Made by a program: the position numbers and the translations under genes
NCBI RefSeq assembly: GCF_032854445.1
Contig: NW_027018077.1
Span: forward strand, 1-64,000
Reading direction: 5' to 3'
Length of the DNA stretch: 64,000 nt
Origin: Liolophura sinensis
Lineage: Eukaryota > Mollusca > Polyplacophora > Chitonida > Chitonidae
Shown: in pieces, positions 1 through 14,266 of the stretch
Position numbering within the stretch: position 1 is the first letter of the stretch
Layout: each line of letters opens with the position of its first letter
Notes under the pieces: model-generated
What the model was told of the DNA's origin: nothing
Databases searched by the model: none
The model's input: only the letters and a program-made list of their open reading frames with translations

Positions 1-2196
1 TAGTAATGACCAGTCGCGATTGTACAGAGTACTGTTTAGCCGATTTCAATTAACAAAAAGACCAGGCAAAAATGCAAAAGTGGAAAAACTGTTCCAGTGC
101 TTCTGGTAAGAGGCTAATCCGACGTATTTTGTGACGAGAAATCGAATGGTGCAAACCGCGTTGCTCTCCGACCAATTCTTTTGGATGTAGCGACAATTGA
201 TTGATCATTGATGTCATAATCACGTGCCCAGCAACGGCTCTTACTCCATGAAAACCAGGGAAATTTGCAATTTTTCAACAGCTGCCGATTGCCTGGCTCA
301 ATTCCGCATCTTTTGGCACCTTATTCATGTGGGTCTGTGGTCAGTTGTACTTTTTACAGCAGACTGTATCAAGTACCTTGTGTTTTTCACGTACAAATGG
401 TGTGGTTTTCTACACTAGATAAAGACATTGAGATTGTCTTGCACTTAGAAGTAAGGCAATTGCTGGGTGAATTAAATGGGCTTAGCCCAAAGATTTCAGG
501 TCTTCTGGGCTACCGAAGGGCACATAACTTATAGTCAAAAGTTGAATATAGTAATGACCAGTCGCGATTGTACAGAGTACAGTGTAGCCGATTTCAATTA
601 ACAAAAAGACCAGGCAAAAATGCAAAAGTGGACAAACTGTTCCAGTGCTGCTGGTAAGAGGCTAATCCGACGTATTTTGTGACGAGAAATCGAATGGTGC
701 AAACCGCGTTGCTCTCCGACCAATACTTTTGGCTGTAGTGACAATTGAATGATCATTTATGTCATAATCACGTGCCCAGCAACGGCTCTTACTCCATGGA
801 AACCAGGGAAATTTGCAATTTTTCAACAGCTGCCGATGCCTGGCTCAATTCCGCATCTTTTGGCACCTTATAAATGTGGGTCAGTGTTCAGTTGTACTTT
901 TTACAGCAGACTGTATCAAGTACCTTGTGTTTTTCCACGTACAAATGGTGTGGTTTTTCTACACGTAGATAAAGACATTAAGATTGTCTTGCACTTAGAA
1001 GTAAGGCAATTGCTGGGTGAGTTAAATGGGCTTAGCCCAAAGATTTCAGGTCTTCTGGGCTACCGAAGGGCACATAACTTATAGTCAAAAGTTGAATATA
1101 GTAATGACCAGTCGCGATTGTACAGAGTGCAGTGTAGCCGGTTTCAATTAACAAAAAGACCAGGCAAAAATGCAAAAGTGGAAAAACTGTTCCAGTGCTG
1201 CTGGTAAGAGGCTAATCCGACGTATTTTTTGACGACAAATCGAATGGTGCAAACCGCGTTGCTCTCCGACCAATACTTTTGCCTGTAGCGACAATTGAAT
1301 GATCATTGATGTCATAATCACGTGCCCAGCAACGGCCTTTACTCCATGGAAACCAGGGAAATTTGCAATTTTTCAACAGCTGCCGATGCCTGGCTCAATT
1401 CCGCATCTTTTGGCACCTTATTCATGTGGGTCTGTGGTCAGTTGTACTTTTTACAGCAGACCGTATCAAGTACCTTGTGTTTTTCACGTACAAATGGTGT
1501 GGTTTTTTCTACACGTAGATAAAGACATTGAGATTGTCTTGCACTTAGAAGTAAGGCAATTGCTGGGTGAATTAAATGGGCTTAGCCCAAAGATTTCAGG
1601 TCTTCTGGGCTACCGAAGGGCACATAACTTATAGTCAAAAGTTGAATATAGTAATGACCAGTCGCGATTGTACAGAGTACAGTGTAGCCGATTTCAATTA
1701 ACAAAAAGACCAGGCAAAAATGCAAAAGTGGACAAACTGTTCCAGTGCTGCTGGTAAGAGGCTAATCCGACGTATTTTGTGACGAGAAATCGAATGGTGC
1801 AAACCGCGTTGCTCTCCGACCAATACTTTTGCTGTAGTGACAATTGAATGATCATTTATGTCATAATCACGTGCCCAGCAACGGCTCTTACTCCATGGAA
1901 ACCAGGGAAATTTGCAATTTTTCAACAGCTGCCGATGCCTGGCTCAATTCCGCATCTTTTGGCACCTTATAAATGTGGGTCAGTGTTCAGTTGTACTTTT
2001 TACAGCAGACTGTATCAAGTACCTTGTGTTTTTCACGTACAAATGGTGTGGTTTTTCTACACGTAGATAAAGACATTAAGATTGTCTTGCACTTAGAAGT
2101 AAGGCAATTGCTGGGTGAGTTAAATGGGCTTAGCCCAAAGATTTCAGGTCTTCTGGGCTACCGAAGGGCACATAACTTATAGTCAAAAGTTGAATA
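1..2196 (+). repeat. Satellite block, dimeric register (monomers 1-4)
   Basis: Monomers start at 1, 549, 1099 and 1649. Units 1 and 3 share TTATTCATGTGGGTCTGTGG, while units 2 and 4 share TATAAATGTGGG followed by GTGTTCAG and a CATTAAGATTG variant. This makes an alternating two-monomer unit of about 1,100 bp repeated twice. Monomer lengths here are 548, 550, 550 and 548, so single-base indels are present. Confidence 0.8.
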
Positions 2197-5100
2197 TAGT
2201 AATGACCAGTCGCGATTGTACAGAGTACAGTGTAGCCGATTTCAATTAACAAAAAGACGAAGCAAAAATGCAAAAGTGGAAAAACTGTTCCAGTGCTACT
2301 AGTAAGAGGCTAATCCGACGTATTTTGTGACGAGAAATCGAATGGTGCAAACCGCGTTGCTCTCCGACCAATACTTTTGGCTGTAGCGACAGATCAATGA
2401 TCATTTATGTCATAATCACGTGCCCAGCAACGGCTCTTACTCCATGGAAACCAGGGATATTTGCAATTTTTAACAGCTGCCGATGCCTGGCCCAATTCCA
2501 CATCTTTTGGCACCTTATAAATGTGGGTCAGTGTTTAGTTGTACTTTTTACAGCAGACTGTATCAAGTACCTTGTGTTTTTTATGTACAAATGGTCTGGT
2601 TTTTCTACACGTAGATAAAGACATTGAGATTGTCTTGGACTTAGAAGTAAGACAATTGCTGGGTGAGTTAAATGGGCTTAGCCCAAAGATTTGACGTCTT
2701 CTGGGCTACCGAAGGGCACATAACTTATAGTCAAAAGTTGAATATAGTAATGACCAGTCGCGATTGTACAGAGTACAGTGTAGCCGGTTTCAATTAACAA
2801 AAAGACCAGGCAAAAATGCAAAAGTGGAAAAACTGTTCCAGTGCTACTAGTAAGAGGCTAATCCGACGTATTTTGTGACGAGAAATCGAATGGTGCAAAC
2901 CCGCGTTGCTCTCCGACCAATACTTTTGGCTGTAGTGACAACTGAATAATCATTTATGTCATAATCACGTGCCCAGCAACGGCTCTTACTCCATGGAAAC
3001 CAGGGATATTTGCAATTTTTCAACAGCTGCCGATGCCTGGCTCAATTCCGCATCTTTTGGCACCTTACTGAAGTGGGTCAGTGTTCAGTTGTACTTTTTA
3101 CAGCAGACTGTATCAAGTACCTTGTGGTTTCACGTACAAATGGTGTGGTTTTTTCTACACGTAGATAAAGACATTGAGATTGTCTTGCACTTAGAAGTAC
3201 GGCAATTGCTGGGTGAGTTAAATGGGCTTGGCCCAAAGATTTGACGTCTTCTGGGCTACCGAAGGGCACATAACTTATAGTCAAAAGTTGAATATAGTAA
3301 TGACCAGTCGCGATTGTACAGAGTACTGTTTAGCCGATTTCAATTACAAAAAGACCAGGCAAAAATGCAAAAGTGGAAAAACTGTTCCAGTGTTTCTGGT
3401 AAGAAGCTAATCCGACGTATTTTGTGACGAGAAATCGAATGGTGCAAACCGCGTTGCTCTCCGACCAATTCTTTTGGCTGTAGCGACAATTGATTGATCA
3501 TTGATGTCATAATCACGTGCCCAGCAACGGCTCTTACTCCATGGAAACCAGGGAAATTTGCAATTTTCAACAGCTGCCGATGCCTGGCTCAATTCCGCAT
3601 CTTTTGGCACCTTACTGAAGTGGGTCAGTGTTCAGTTGTACTTTTTACAGCAGACTGTATCAAGTACCTTGTGGTTTTCACCTACAAATGGTCTGGTTTT
3701 TCTACACGTAGATAAAGACATTGAGATTGTCTTGCACTTAGAAGTAAGGCAATTGCTGGGTGAGTCAGATGGGCTTAGATCAAAAGATTTCAGGTCTTCT
3801 GGCTACCGAAGGGCACATAACTTATAGTCAAAAGTTGAATATAGTAATGACCAGTCGCGATTGTACAGAGTACAGTGTAGCCGGTTTCAATTAACAAAAA
3901 GACCAGGCAAAAATGCAAAAGTGGACAAACTGTTCCAGTGCTGCTGGTAAGAGGCTAATCCGACGTATTTTGTGACGAGAAATCGAATGGTGCAAACCGC
4001 GTTGCTCTCCGACCAATACTTTTGGCTGTAGTGACAATTGAATGATCATTGATGTCATAATCACGTGCCCAGCAACGCTCTTAACTCCATGGAAACCAGG
4101 GAAATTTGCAATTTTTCAACAGCTGCCGATGCCTGGCTCAATTCCGCATCTTTTGGCACCTTACTGAAGTGGGTCAGTGTTCAGTTGTACTTTTACAGCA
4201 GACTGTATCAAGTACCTTGTGTTTTTCACGTACAAATGGTGTGGTTTTTCTACACGTAGATAAAGACATTAAGATTGTCTTGCACTTAGAAGTAAGGCAA
4301 TTGCTGGGTGAGTTAAATGGCTTAGCCCAAAGATTTGACGTCTTCTGGGCTACCGAAGGGCACATAACTTATAGTCAAAAGTGAATATAGTAATGACCAG
4401 TCGCGATTGTACAGAGTACAGTGTAGCGATTTCAATTAACAAAAAGACGAAGCAAAAATGCAAAAGTGGAAAAACTGTTCCAGTGCTACTAGTAAGAGGC
4501 TAATCCGACGTATTTTGTGACGAGAAATCGAATGGTGCAAACCGCGTTGCTCTCCGACCAATACTTTTGGCTGTAGCGACAGATCAATGATTATTTATGT
4601 CATAATCACGTGCCCAGCAACGGCTCTTACTCCATGGAAACCAGGGATATTTGCAATTTTTTAACAGCTGCCGATGCCTGGCCCAATTCCACATCTTTTG
4701 GCACCTTATAAATGTGGGTCAGTGTTTAGTTGTACTTTTTACAGCAGACTGTATCAAGTACCTTGTGTTTTTTATGTACAAATGGTCTGGTTTTTCTACA
4801 CGTAGATAAAGACATTGAGATTGTCTTGGACTTAGAAGTAAGACAATTGCTGGGTGAGTTAAATGGGATTAGCCCAAAGATTTTACGTCTTCTGGCTACC
4901 GAAGGGCACATAACTTATAGTCAAAAGTTGAATATAGTAATGACCAGTCGCGATTGTACAGAGTACAGTGTAGCCGGTTTCAATTAACAAAAAGACCAGG
5001 CCAAAAATGCAAAAGTGGAAAAACTGTTCCAGTGCTACTAGTAAGAGGCTAATCCGACGTATTTTGTGACGAGAAATCGAATGGTGCAAACCGCGTTGCT

Positions 5101-8100
5101 CTCCGACCAATACTTTTGGCTGTAGTGACAACTGAATAATCATTTATGTCATAATCACGTGCCCAGCAACGGCTCTTACCTCCATGGAAACCAGGGATAT
5201 TTGCAATTTTCAACAGCTGCCGATGCCTGGCTCAATTCCGCATCTTTTGGCACCTTACTGAAGTGGGTCAGTGTTCAGTTGTACTTTTTACAGCAGACTG
5301 TATCAAGTACCTTGTGGTTTTCACGTACAAATGGTGTGGTTTTTCTACACGTAGATAAAGACATTGAGATTGTCTTGCACTTAGAAGTACGGCAATTGCT
5401 GGGTGAGTTAAATGGGCTTGGCCCAAAGATTTGACGTCTTCTGGGCTACCGAAGGGCACATAACTTATAGTCAAAAGTTGAATATAGTAATGACCAGTCG
5501 CGATTGTACAGAGTACTGTTTAGCCGATTTCAATTAACAAAAAGACCAGGCAAAAATGCAAAAGTAGAAAAACTGTTCCAGTGTTTCTGGTAAGAAGCTA
5601 ATCCGACGTATTTTGTGACGAGAAATCGAATGGTGCAAACCGCGTTGCTCTCCGACCAATTCTTTTGGCTGTAGCGACAATTGATTGATCATTGATGTCA
5701 TAATCACGTGCCCAGCAACGGCTCTTACTCCATGGAAACCAGGGAAATTTGCAATTTTTCAACAGCTGCCGATGCCTGGCTCAATTCCGCATCTTTTGGC
5801 ACCTTACTGAAGTGGGTCAGTGTTCAGTTGTACTTTTTACAGCAGACTGTATCAAGTACCTTGTGGTTTTCACCTACAAATGGTCTGGTTTTTCTACACG
5901 TAGATAAAGACATTGAGATTGTCTTGCACTTAGAAGTAAGGCAATTGCTGGGTGAGTCAGATGGGCTTAGATCAAAGATTTCAGGTCTTCTGGGCTACCG
6001 AAGGGCACATAACTTATAGTCAAAAGTTGAATATAGTAATGACCAGTCGCGATTGTACAGAGTACAGTGTAGCCGGTTTCAATTAACAAAAAGACCAGGC
6101 AAAAATGCAAAAGTGGACAAACTGTTCCAGTGCTGCTGGTAAGAGGCTAATCCGACGTATTTTGTGACGAGAAATCGAATGGTGCAAACCGCGTTGCTCT
6201 CCGACCAATACTTTTGGCTGTAGCGACAGATCAATGATCATTGATGTCATAATCACGTGTCCAGCAACGGCTCTTACTCCATGGAAACCAGGGATATTTG
6301 CAATTTTTTAACAGCTGCCGATGCCTGGCCCAATTCCACATCTTTTGGCACCTTATAAATGTGGGTCAGTGTTTAGTTGTACTTTTTACAGCAGACTGTA
6401 TCAAGTACCTTGTGTTTTTTATGTACAAATGGTCTGGTTTTTCTACACGTAGATAAAGACATTGAGATTGTCTTGGGACTTAGAAGTAAGACAATTGCTG
6501 GGTGAGTTAAATGGGCTTAGCCGAAAGATTTGACGTCTTCTGGGCTACCGAAGGGCACATAACTTATAGTCAAAAGTTGAATATAGTAATGACCAGTCGC
6601 GATTCTACAGAGTACAGTGTAGCCGATTTCAATTAACAAACAGACCAGGTAAAAATGCAAAAGTGGAAAAAACTGTTCCAGTGCTGCTGGTAAGAGGCTA
6701 ATCCGACGTATTTTGTGACGAGAAATCGAATGGTGCAAACCGCGTTGCTCTCCGACCAATACTTTTGGCTGTAGTGACAATTGAATGATCATTTATGTCA
6801 TAATCACGTGCCCAGCAACGGCTCTTACTCCATGGAAACCAGGGATATTTGCAATTTTTCAACAGCTGCCGATGCCTGGCTCAATTCCGCATCTTTTGGC
6901 ACCTTACTGAAGTGGGTCAGTGTTCAGATTGTACTTTTTACAGCAGACTGTATCAAGTACCTTGTGGTTTTCACGTACAAATGGTGTGGTTTTTCTACAC
7001 GTAGATAAAGACATTGAGATTGTCTTGCACTTAGAAGTAAGGCAATTGCTGGGTGAGTTAAATGGGCTTGGCCCAAAGATTTGACGTCTTCTGGGCTACC
7101 GAAGGGCACGTAACTTATAGTCAAAAGTTGAATATAGTAATGACCAGTCGCGATTGTACAGAGTACTGTTTAGCCGATTTCAATTAACAAAAAGACCAGG
7201 CAAAAATGCAAAAGTGGAAAAACTGTTCCAGTGCTTCTAGTAAGAGGCTAATCCGACGTATTTTGTGACGAGAAATCGAATGGTGCAAACCGCGTTGCTC
7301 TCCGACCAATTCTTTTGGATGTAGCGACAATTGATTGATCATTGATGTCATAATCACGTGCCCAGCAACGGCTCTTACTCCATGGAAACCAGGGATATTT
7401 GCAATTTTTTAACAGCTGCCGATGCCTGGCCCAATTCTGCATCTTTTGGCACCTTAAAAATGTGGGTCAGTGTTTAGTTGTACTTTTTACAGCAGACTGT
7501 ATCAAAGTACCTTGTGTTTTTTATGTACAACTGGTCTGGTTTTTCTACACGTAGATAAAGACATTGAGATTGTCTTGCACTTAGAAGTAAGGCAATTGCT
7601 GGGTGAGTTAAATGGGCTTAGCCCAAAGATTTCAGGTCTTCTGGGCTACCGAAGGGCACATAACTTATAGTCAAAAGTTGAATATAGTAATGACCAGTCG
7701 CGATTGTACAGAGTACAGTGTAGCCGATTTCAATTACAAAAAGACCAGGCAAATTGCAAAAGTGACAAACTGTTCCAGTGCTGCTGGTAAGAGGCTAATC
7801 CGACGTATTTTGTGACGAGAAATCGAATGGTGCAAACCGCGTTGCTCCCCGACCAATACTTTTGGCTGTAGTGACAATTGAATGATCATGATGTCATAAT
7901 CACGTGCCCAGCAACGGCTCTTACTCCATGAAAACCAGGGAAATTTGCAATTTTCAACAGCTGCCGATGCCTGGCTCAATTCCGCATCTTTTGGCACCTT
8001 ACTGAAGTGGTCAGTGTTCAGTTGTACTTTTTACAGCAGACTGTATCAAGTACCTTGTGGTTTTCCCCTACAAATGGTCTGGTTTTTCTACACGTAGATA

Positions 8101-8227
8101 AAGACATTGAAATTGTCTTGCACTTAGAAGTAAGGCAATTGCTGGGTGAGTCAGATGGGCTTAGATCAAAGATTTCAGGTCTTCTGGGCTACCGAAGGGC
8201 ACATAACTTATAGTCAAAAGTTGAATA
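2197..8227 (+). repeat. Satellite block, tetrameric HOR with many indels (monomers 5-15)
   Basis: Monomers start at 2197, 2745, 3295, 3842, 4388, 4935, 5485, 6034, 6584, 7135 and 7685. Private variants recur about every 2,190 bp. GAATAATCATTT and AAGTACGGCAATTG occur in units 6 and 10. GTGTTTCTGGTAAGAAGC occurs in units 7 and 11. GAGTCAGATGGGC occurs in units 7, 11 and 15. The four-monomer register is clear for units 5-12 and decays afterwards. Unit lengths vary from 543 to 551 bp, the most irregular stretch of the window. Confidence 0.75.
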
Positions 8228-10423
8228 TAGTAATGACCAGTCGCGATTGTACAGAGTACAGTGTAGCCGATTTCAATTAACAAAAAGACCAGGCAAAAAT
8301 GCAAAAGTGGACAAACTGTTCCAGTGCTGCTGGTAAGAGGCTAATCCGACGTATTTTGTGACGAGAAATCGAATGGTGCAAACCGCGTTGCTCTCCGACC
8401 AATACTTTTGGCTGTAGTGACAATTGAATGGTCATTTATGTCATAATCACGTGCCCAGCAACGGCTCTTACTCCATGGAAACCAGGGAAATTTGCAATTT
8501 TTCAACAGCTGCCGATGCCTGGCTCAATTCCGCATCTTTTGGCACCTTACTGAAGTGGGTCAGTGTTCAGTTGTACTTTTTACAGCAGACTGTATCAAGT
8601 ACCTTGTGTTTTTCACGTACAAATGGTGTGGTTTTTCTACACGAAGATAAAGACATTAAGATTGTCTTGCACTTAGAAGTAAGGCAATTGCTGGGTGAGT
8701 TAAATGGGCTTAGCCCAAAGATTTGACGTCTTCTGGGCTACCGAAGGGCACATAACTTATAGTCAAAAGTTGAATATAGTAATGACCAGTCGCGATTGTA
8801 CAGAGTACAGTGTAGCCGATTTCAATTAACAAAAAGACGAAGCAAAAATGCAAAAGTGGAAAAACTGTTCCAGTGCTACTAGTAAGAGGCTAATCCGACG
8901 TATTTTGTGACGAGAAATCGAATGGTGCAAACCGCGTTGCTCTCCGACCAATACTTTTGGCTGTAGCGACAGATCAATGATCATTGATGTCATAATCACG
9001 TGCCCAGCAACGGCTCTTACTCCATGGAAACCAGGGATATTTGCAATTTTTTAACAGCTGCCGATGCCTGGCCCAATTCCACATCTTTTGACACCTTATA
9101 AATGTGGGTCAGTGTTTAGTTGTACTTTTTACAGCAGACGGTATCAAGTACCTTGTGTTTTTTATGTACAAATGGTCTGGTTTTTCTACACGTAGATAAA
9201 GACATTGAGCTTGTCTTGGACTTAGAAGTAAGACAATTGCTGGGTGAGTTAAATGGGCTTAGCCGAAAGATTTGACGTCTTCTGGGCTACCGAAGGGCAC
9301 ATAACTTATAGTCAAAAGTTGAATATAGTAATGACCAGTCGCGATTGTACAGAGTACAGTGTAGCCGATTTCAATTAACAAACAGACCAGGTAAAAATGC
9401 AAAAGTGGAAAAACTGTTCCAGTGCTGCTGGTAAGAGGCTAATCCGACGTATTTTGTGACGAGAAATCGAATGGTGCAAACCGCGTTGCTCTCCGACCAA
9501 TACTTTTGGCTGTAGCGACAGATCAATGATCATTGATGTCATAATCACGTGCCCAGCAACGGCTCTTACTCCATGGAAACCAGGGATATTTGCAATTTTT
9601 CAACAGCTGCCGATGCCTGGCTCAATTCCGCATCTTTTGGCACCTTACTGAAGTGGGTCAGTGTTCAGTTGTACTTTTTACAGCAGACTGTATCAAGTAC
9701 CTTGTGTTTTTTACGAACAAATGGTGTGGTTTTTCTACACGTAGATAAAGACATTGAGATTGTCTTGCACTTAGAAGTAAGGCAATTGCTGGGTGAGTTA
9801 AATGGGCTTATCCCAAAGATTTCAGGTCTTCTGGGCTACCGAAGGGCACATAACTTATAGTCAAAAGTTGAATATAGTAATGACCAGTCGCGATTGTACA
9901 GAGTACAGTGTAGCCGATTTCAATTAACAAAAAGACCAGGTAAAAATGCAAAAGTGGAAAAACTGTTCCAGTGCTACTGGTAAGAGGCTAATCCGACGTA
10001 TTTTGTGACGAGAAATCGAATGGTGCAAACCGCGTTGCTCTCCGACCAATACTTTTGGCTGTAGTGACAATTGAATGATCATTTATGTCATAATCACGTG
10101 CCCAGCAACGGCTCTTACTCCATGGAAACCAGGGAAATTTGCAATTTTTCAACAGCTGCCGATGCCTGGCTCAATTCCGCATCTTTTTTCACCTTACTGA
10201 AATGGGTCAGTGTTCAGTTGTACTTTTTACAGCAGACTGTATCAAGTACCTTGTGTTTTTCACGTACAAATGGTGTGGTTTTTCTACACGTAGATAAAGA
10301 CATTAAGATTGTCTTCGACTTAGAAGTAAGGCAATTGCTGGGTGAGTTAAATGGGCTTAGCCCAAAGATTTGACGTCTTCTGGGCTACCGAAGGGCACAT
10401 AACTTATAGTCAAAAGTTGAATA
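8228..10423 (+). repeat. Satellite block without clear HOR (monomers 16-19)
   Basis: Monomers start at 8228, 8777, 9326 and 9875, each exactly 549 bp. The subtypes are mixed: units 17 and 18 carry the GATCAATGATCATTGATG dyad, and units 16 and 19 carry an ATTGAATG-type dyad. I see no repeated multi-monomer unit inside this stretch. From here on the period becomes very regular. Confidence 0.7.
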
Positions 10424-13400
10424 TAGTAATGACCAGTCGCGATTGTACAGAGTACAGTGTAGCCGATTTCAATTAACAAAAAGACGAAGCAAAAATGCAA
10501 AAGTGGAAAAACTGTTCCAGTGCTACTAGTAAGAGGCTAATCCGACGTATTTTGTGACGAGAAATCGAATGGTGCAAACCGCGTTGCTCTCCGACCAATA
10601 CTTTTGGCTGTAGCGACAGATCAATGATCATTGATGTCATAATCACGTGCCCAGCAACGGCTCTTACTCCATGGAAACCAGGGATATTTGCAATTTTTTA
10701 ACAGCTGCCGATGCCTGGCCCAATTCTGCATCTTTTGGCACCTTAAAAATGTGGGTCAGTGTTTAGTTGTACTTTTTACAGCAGACTGTATCAAGTACCT
10801 TGTGTTTTTTATGTACAACTGGTCTGGTTTTTCTACACGTAGATAAAGACATTGAGATTGTCTTGCACTTAGAAGTAAGGCAATTGCTGGGTGAGTTAAA
10901 TGGGCTTAGCCCAAAGATTTCAGGTCTTCTGGGCTACCGAAGGGCACATAACTTATAGTCAAAAGTTGAATATAGGTATGACCAGTCGCGATTGTACAGA
11001 GTACAGTGTAGCCGATTTCAATTAACAAAAAGACCAGGCAAAATTGCAAAAGTGGACAAACTGTTCCAGTGCTGCTGGTAAGAGGCTAATCCGACGTATT
11101 TTGTGACGAGAAATCGAATGGTGCAAACCGCGTTGCTCCCCGACCAATACTTTTGGCTGTAGTGACAATTGAATGATCATTTATGTCATAATCACGTGCC
11201 CAGCAACGGCTCTTACTCCATGGAAACCAGGGAAATTTGCAATTTTTCAACAGCTGCCGATGCCTGGCTCAATTCCGCATCTTTTGGCACCTTACTGAAG
11301 TGAGTCAGTGTTCAGTTGTACTATTTACAGCAGACTGTATCAAGTACCTTGTGTTTTTCACGTACAAATGGTGTGGTTTTTCTACACGTAGATAAAGACA
11401 TTAAGATTGTCTTCGACTTAGAAGTAAGGCAATTGCTGGGTGAGTTAAATGGGCTTAGCCCAAAGATTTGACGTCTTCTGGGCTACCGAAGGGCACATAA
11501 CTTATAGTCAAAAGTTGAATATAGTAATGACCAGTCGCGATTGTACAGAGTACAGTTTAGCCGATTTCAATTAACAAAAAGACGAAGCAAAAGTGCAAAA
11601 GTGGAAAAACTGTTCCAGTGCTACTAGTAAGAGGCTAATCCGACGTATTTTGTGACGAGAAATCGAATGGTGCAAACCGCGTTGCTCTCCGACCAATACT
11701 TTTGGCTGTAGTGACAATTGAATGATCATTTATGTCATAATCACGTGCCCAGCAACGGCTCTTACTCCATGGAAACCAGGGAAATTTGCAATTTTTCAAC
11801 AGCTGCCGATGCCTGGCTCAATTCCGCATCTTTTGGCACCTTACTGAAGTGGGTCAGTGTTCAGTTGTACTTTTTACAGCAGACTGTATCAAGTACCTTG
11901 TGGTTTTCACGTACAAATGGTGTGGTTTTTCTACACGTAGATAAAGACATTGAGATTGTATTGCACTTAGAAGTAAGGCAATTGCTGGGTGAGTTAAATG
12001 GGCTGAGCCCAAGGATTTCAGGTCTTCTGGGCTACCGAAGGGCACATAACTTATAGTCAAAAGTTGAATATAGTAATGACCAGTCGCGATTGTACAGAGT
12101 ACAGTGTAGCCGATTTCAATTAACAAAAAGACCAGGCAAAAATTCAAAAGTGGAAAAACTGTTCCAGTGCTACCAGTAAGAGGCTAATCCGACGTATTTT
12201 GTGACGAGAAATCGAATGGTGCAAACCGCGTTGCTCTCCGACCAATACTTTTGGCTGTAGCGACAGATCAATGATCATTGATGTCATAATCACGTGCCCA
12301 GCAACGGCTCTTACTCCATGGAAACCAGGGATATTTGCAATTTTTTAACAGCTGCCGATGCCTGGCCCAATTCTGCATCTTTTGGCACCTTAAAAATGTG
12401 GGTCAGTGTTTAGTTGTACTTTTTACAGCAGACTGTATCAAGTACCTTGTGTTTTTTATGTACAACTGGTCTGGTTTTTCTACACGTAGATAAAGACATT
12501 GAGATTGTCTTGCACTTAGAAGTAAGGCAATTGCTGGGTGAGTTAAATGGGCTTAGCCCAAAGATTTCAGGTCTTCTGGGCTACCGAAGGGCACATAACT
12601 TATAGTCAAAAGTTGAATATAGTAATGACCAGTCGCGATTGTACAGAGTACAGTGTAGCCGATTTCAATTAACAAAAAGACCAGGCAAAATTGCAAAAGT
12701 GGACAAACTGTTCCAGTGCTGCTGGTAAGAGGCTAATCCGACGTATTTTGTGACGAGAAATCGAATGGTGCAAACCGCGTTGCTCCCCGACCAATACTTT
12801 TGGCTGTAGTGACAATTGAATGATCATTTATGTCATAATCACGTGCCCAGCAACGGCTCTTACTCCATGGAAACCAGGGAAATTTGCAATTTTTCAACAG
12901 CTGCCGATGCCTGGCTCAATTCCGCATCTTTTGGCACCTTACTGAAGTGAGTCAGTGTTCAGTTGTACTATTTACAGCAGACTGTATCAAGTACCTTGTG
13001 TTTTTCACGTACAAATGGTGTGGTTTTTCTACACGTAGATAAAGACATTAAGATTGTCTTCGACTTAGAAGTAAGGCAATTGCTGGGTGAGTTAAATGGG
13101 CTTAGCCCAAAGATTTGACGTCTTCTGGGCTACCGAAGGGCACATAACTTATAGTCAAAAGTTGAATATAGTAATGACCAGTCGCGATTGTACAGAGTAC
13201 AGTTTAGCCGATTTCAATTAACAAAAAGACGAAGCAAAAGTGCAAAAGTGGAAAAACTGTTCCAGTGCTACTAGTAAGAGGCTAATCCGACGTATTTTGT
13301 GACGAGAAATCGAATGGTGCAAACCGCGTTGCTCTCCGACCAATACTTTTGGCTGTAGTGACAATTGAATGATCATTTATGTCATAATCACGTGCCCAGC

Positions 13401-14266
13401 AACGGCTCTTACTCCATGGAAACCAGGGAAATTTGCAATTTTTCAACAGCTGCCGATGCCTGGCTCAATTCCGCATCTTTTGGCACCTTACTGAAGTGGG
13501 TCAGTGTTCAGTTGTACTTTTTACAGCAGACTGTATCAAGTACCTTGTGGTTTTCACGTACAAATGGTGTGGTTTTTCTACACGTAGATAAAGACATTGA
13601 GATTGTATTGCACTTAGAAGTAAGGCAATTGCTGGGTGAGTTAAATGGGCTGAGCCCAAGGATTTCAGGTCTTCTGGGCTACCGAAGGGCACATAACTTA
13701 TAGTCAAAAGTTGAATATAGTAATGACCAGTCGCGATTGTACAGAGTACAGTGTAGCCGATTTCAATTAACAAAAAGACCAGGCAAAAATTCAAAAGTGG
13801 AAAAACTGTTCCAGTGCTACTAGTAAGAGCCTAATCCGACGTATTTTGTGACGAGAAATCGAATGGTGCAAACCGCGTTGCTCTCCGACCAATACTTTTG
13901 GCTGTAGCGACAGATCAATGATCATTGATGTCATAATCACGTGCCCAGCAACGGCTCTTACTCCATGGAAACCAGGGATATTTGCAATTTTTTAACAGCT
14001 GCCGATGCCTGGCTCAATTCCGCATCTTTTGGCACCTTACTGAAGTGGGTCAGTGTTCAGTTGTACTTTTTACAGCAGACTGTATCAAGTACCTTGTGGT
14101 TTTCACGTACAAATGGTGTGGTTTTTCTACACGTAGATAAAGACATTGAGATTGTCTTGGACTTAGAAGTAAGACAATTGCTGGGTGAGTTAAATGGGCT
14201 TAGCCCAAAGATTTCAGGTCTTCTGGGCTACCGAAGGGCACATAACTTATAGTCAAAAGTTGAATA
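10424..14266 (+). repeat. Satellite block, trimeric HOR of 1,647 bp (monomers 20-26)
   Basis: Monomers start at 10424, 10973, 11522, 12071, 12620, 13169 and 13718. Rare variants recur at exactly 1,647 bp: GTACAACTGG at 10813 and 12460, GCTCCCCGACC in units 21 and 24, and GAAGCAAAAGTGCAAAAG at 11584 and 13231. GATTGTATTGCAC occurs in units 22 and 25. The two copies are nearly identical from about 10.55 to 13.8 kb. A visible difference is the AGGTATG variant at about 10975, absent from the second copy. This indicates a recent three-monomer duplication. Confidence 0.85.

Noticed and set aside
11854-12147. 97-codon minus-strand frame with a hydrophobic N-terminus, repeated in many units
   Set aside because: It crosses the monomer junction, is antisense to the other frame, and is broken by common subtype variants. 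The apparent membrane segment is not evidence of selection.
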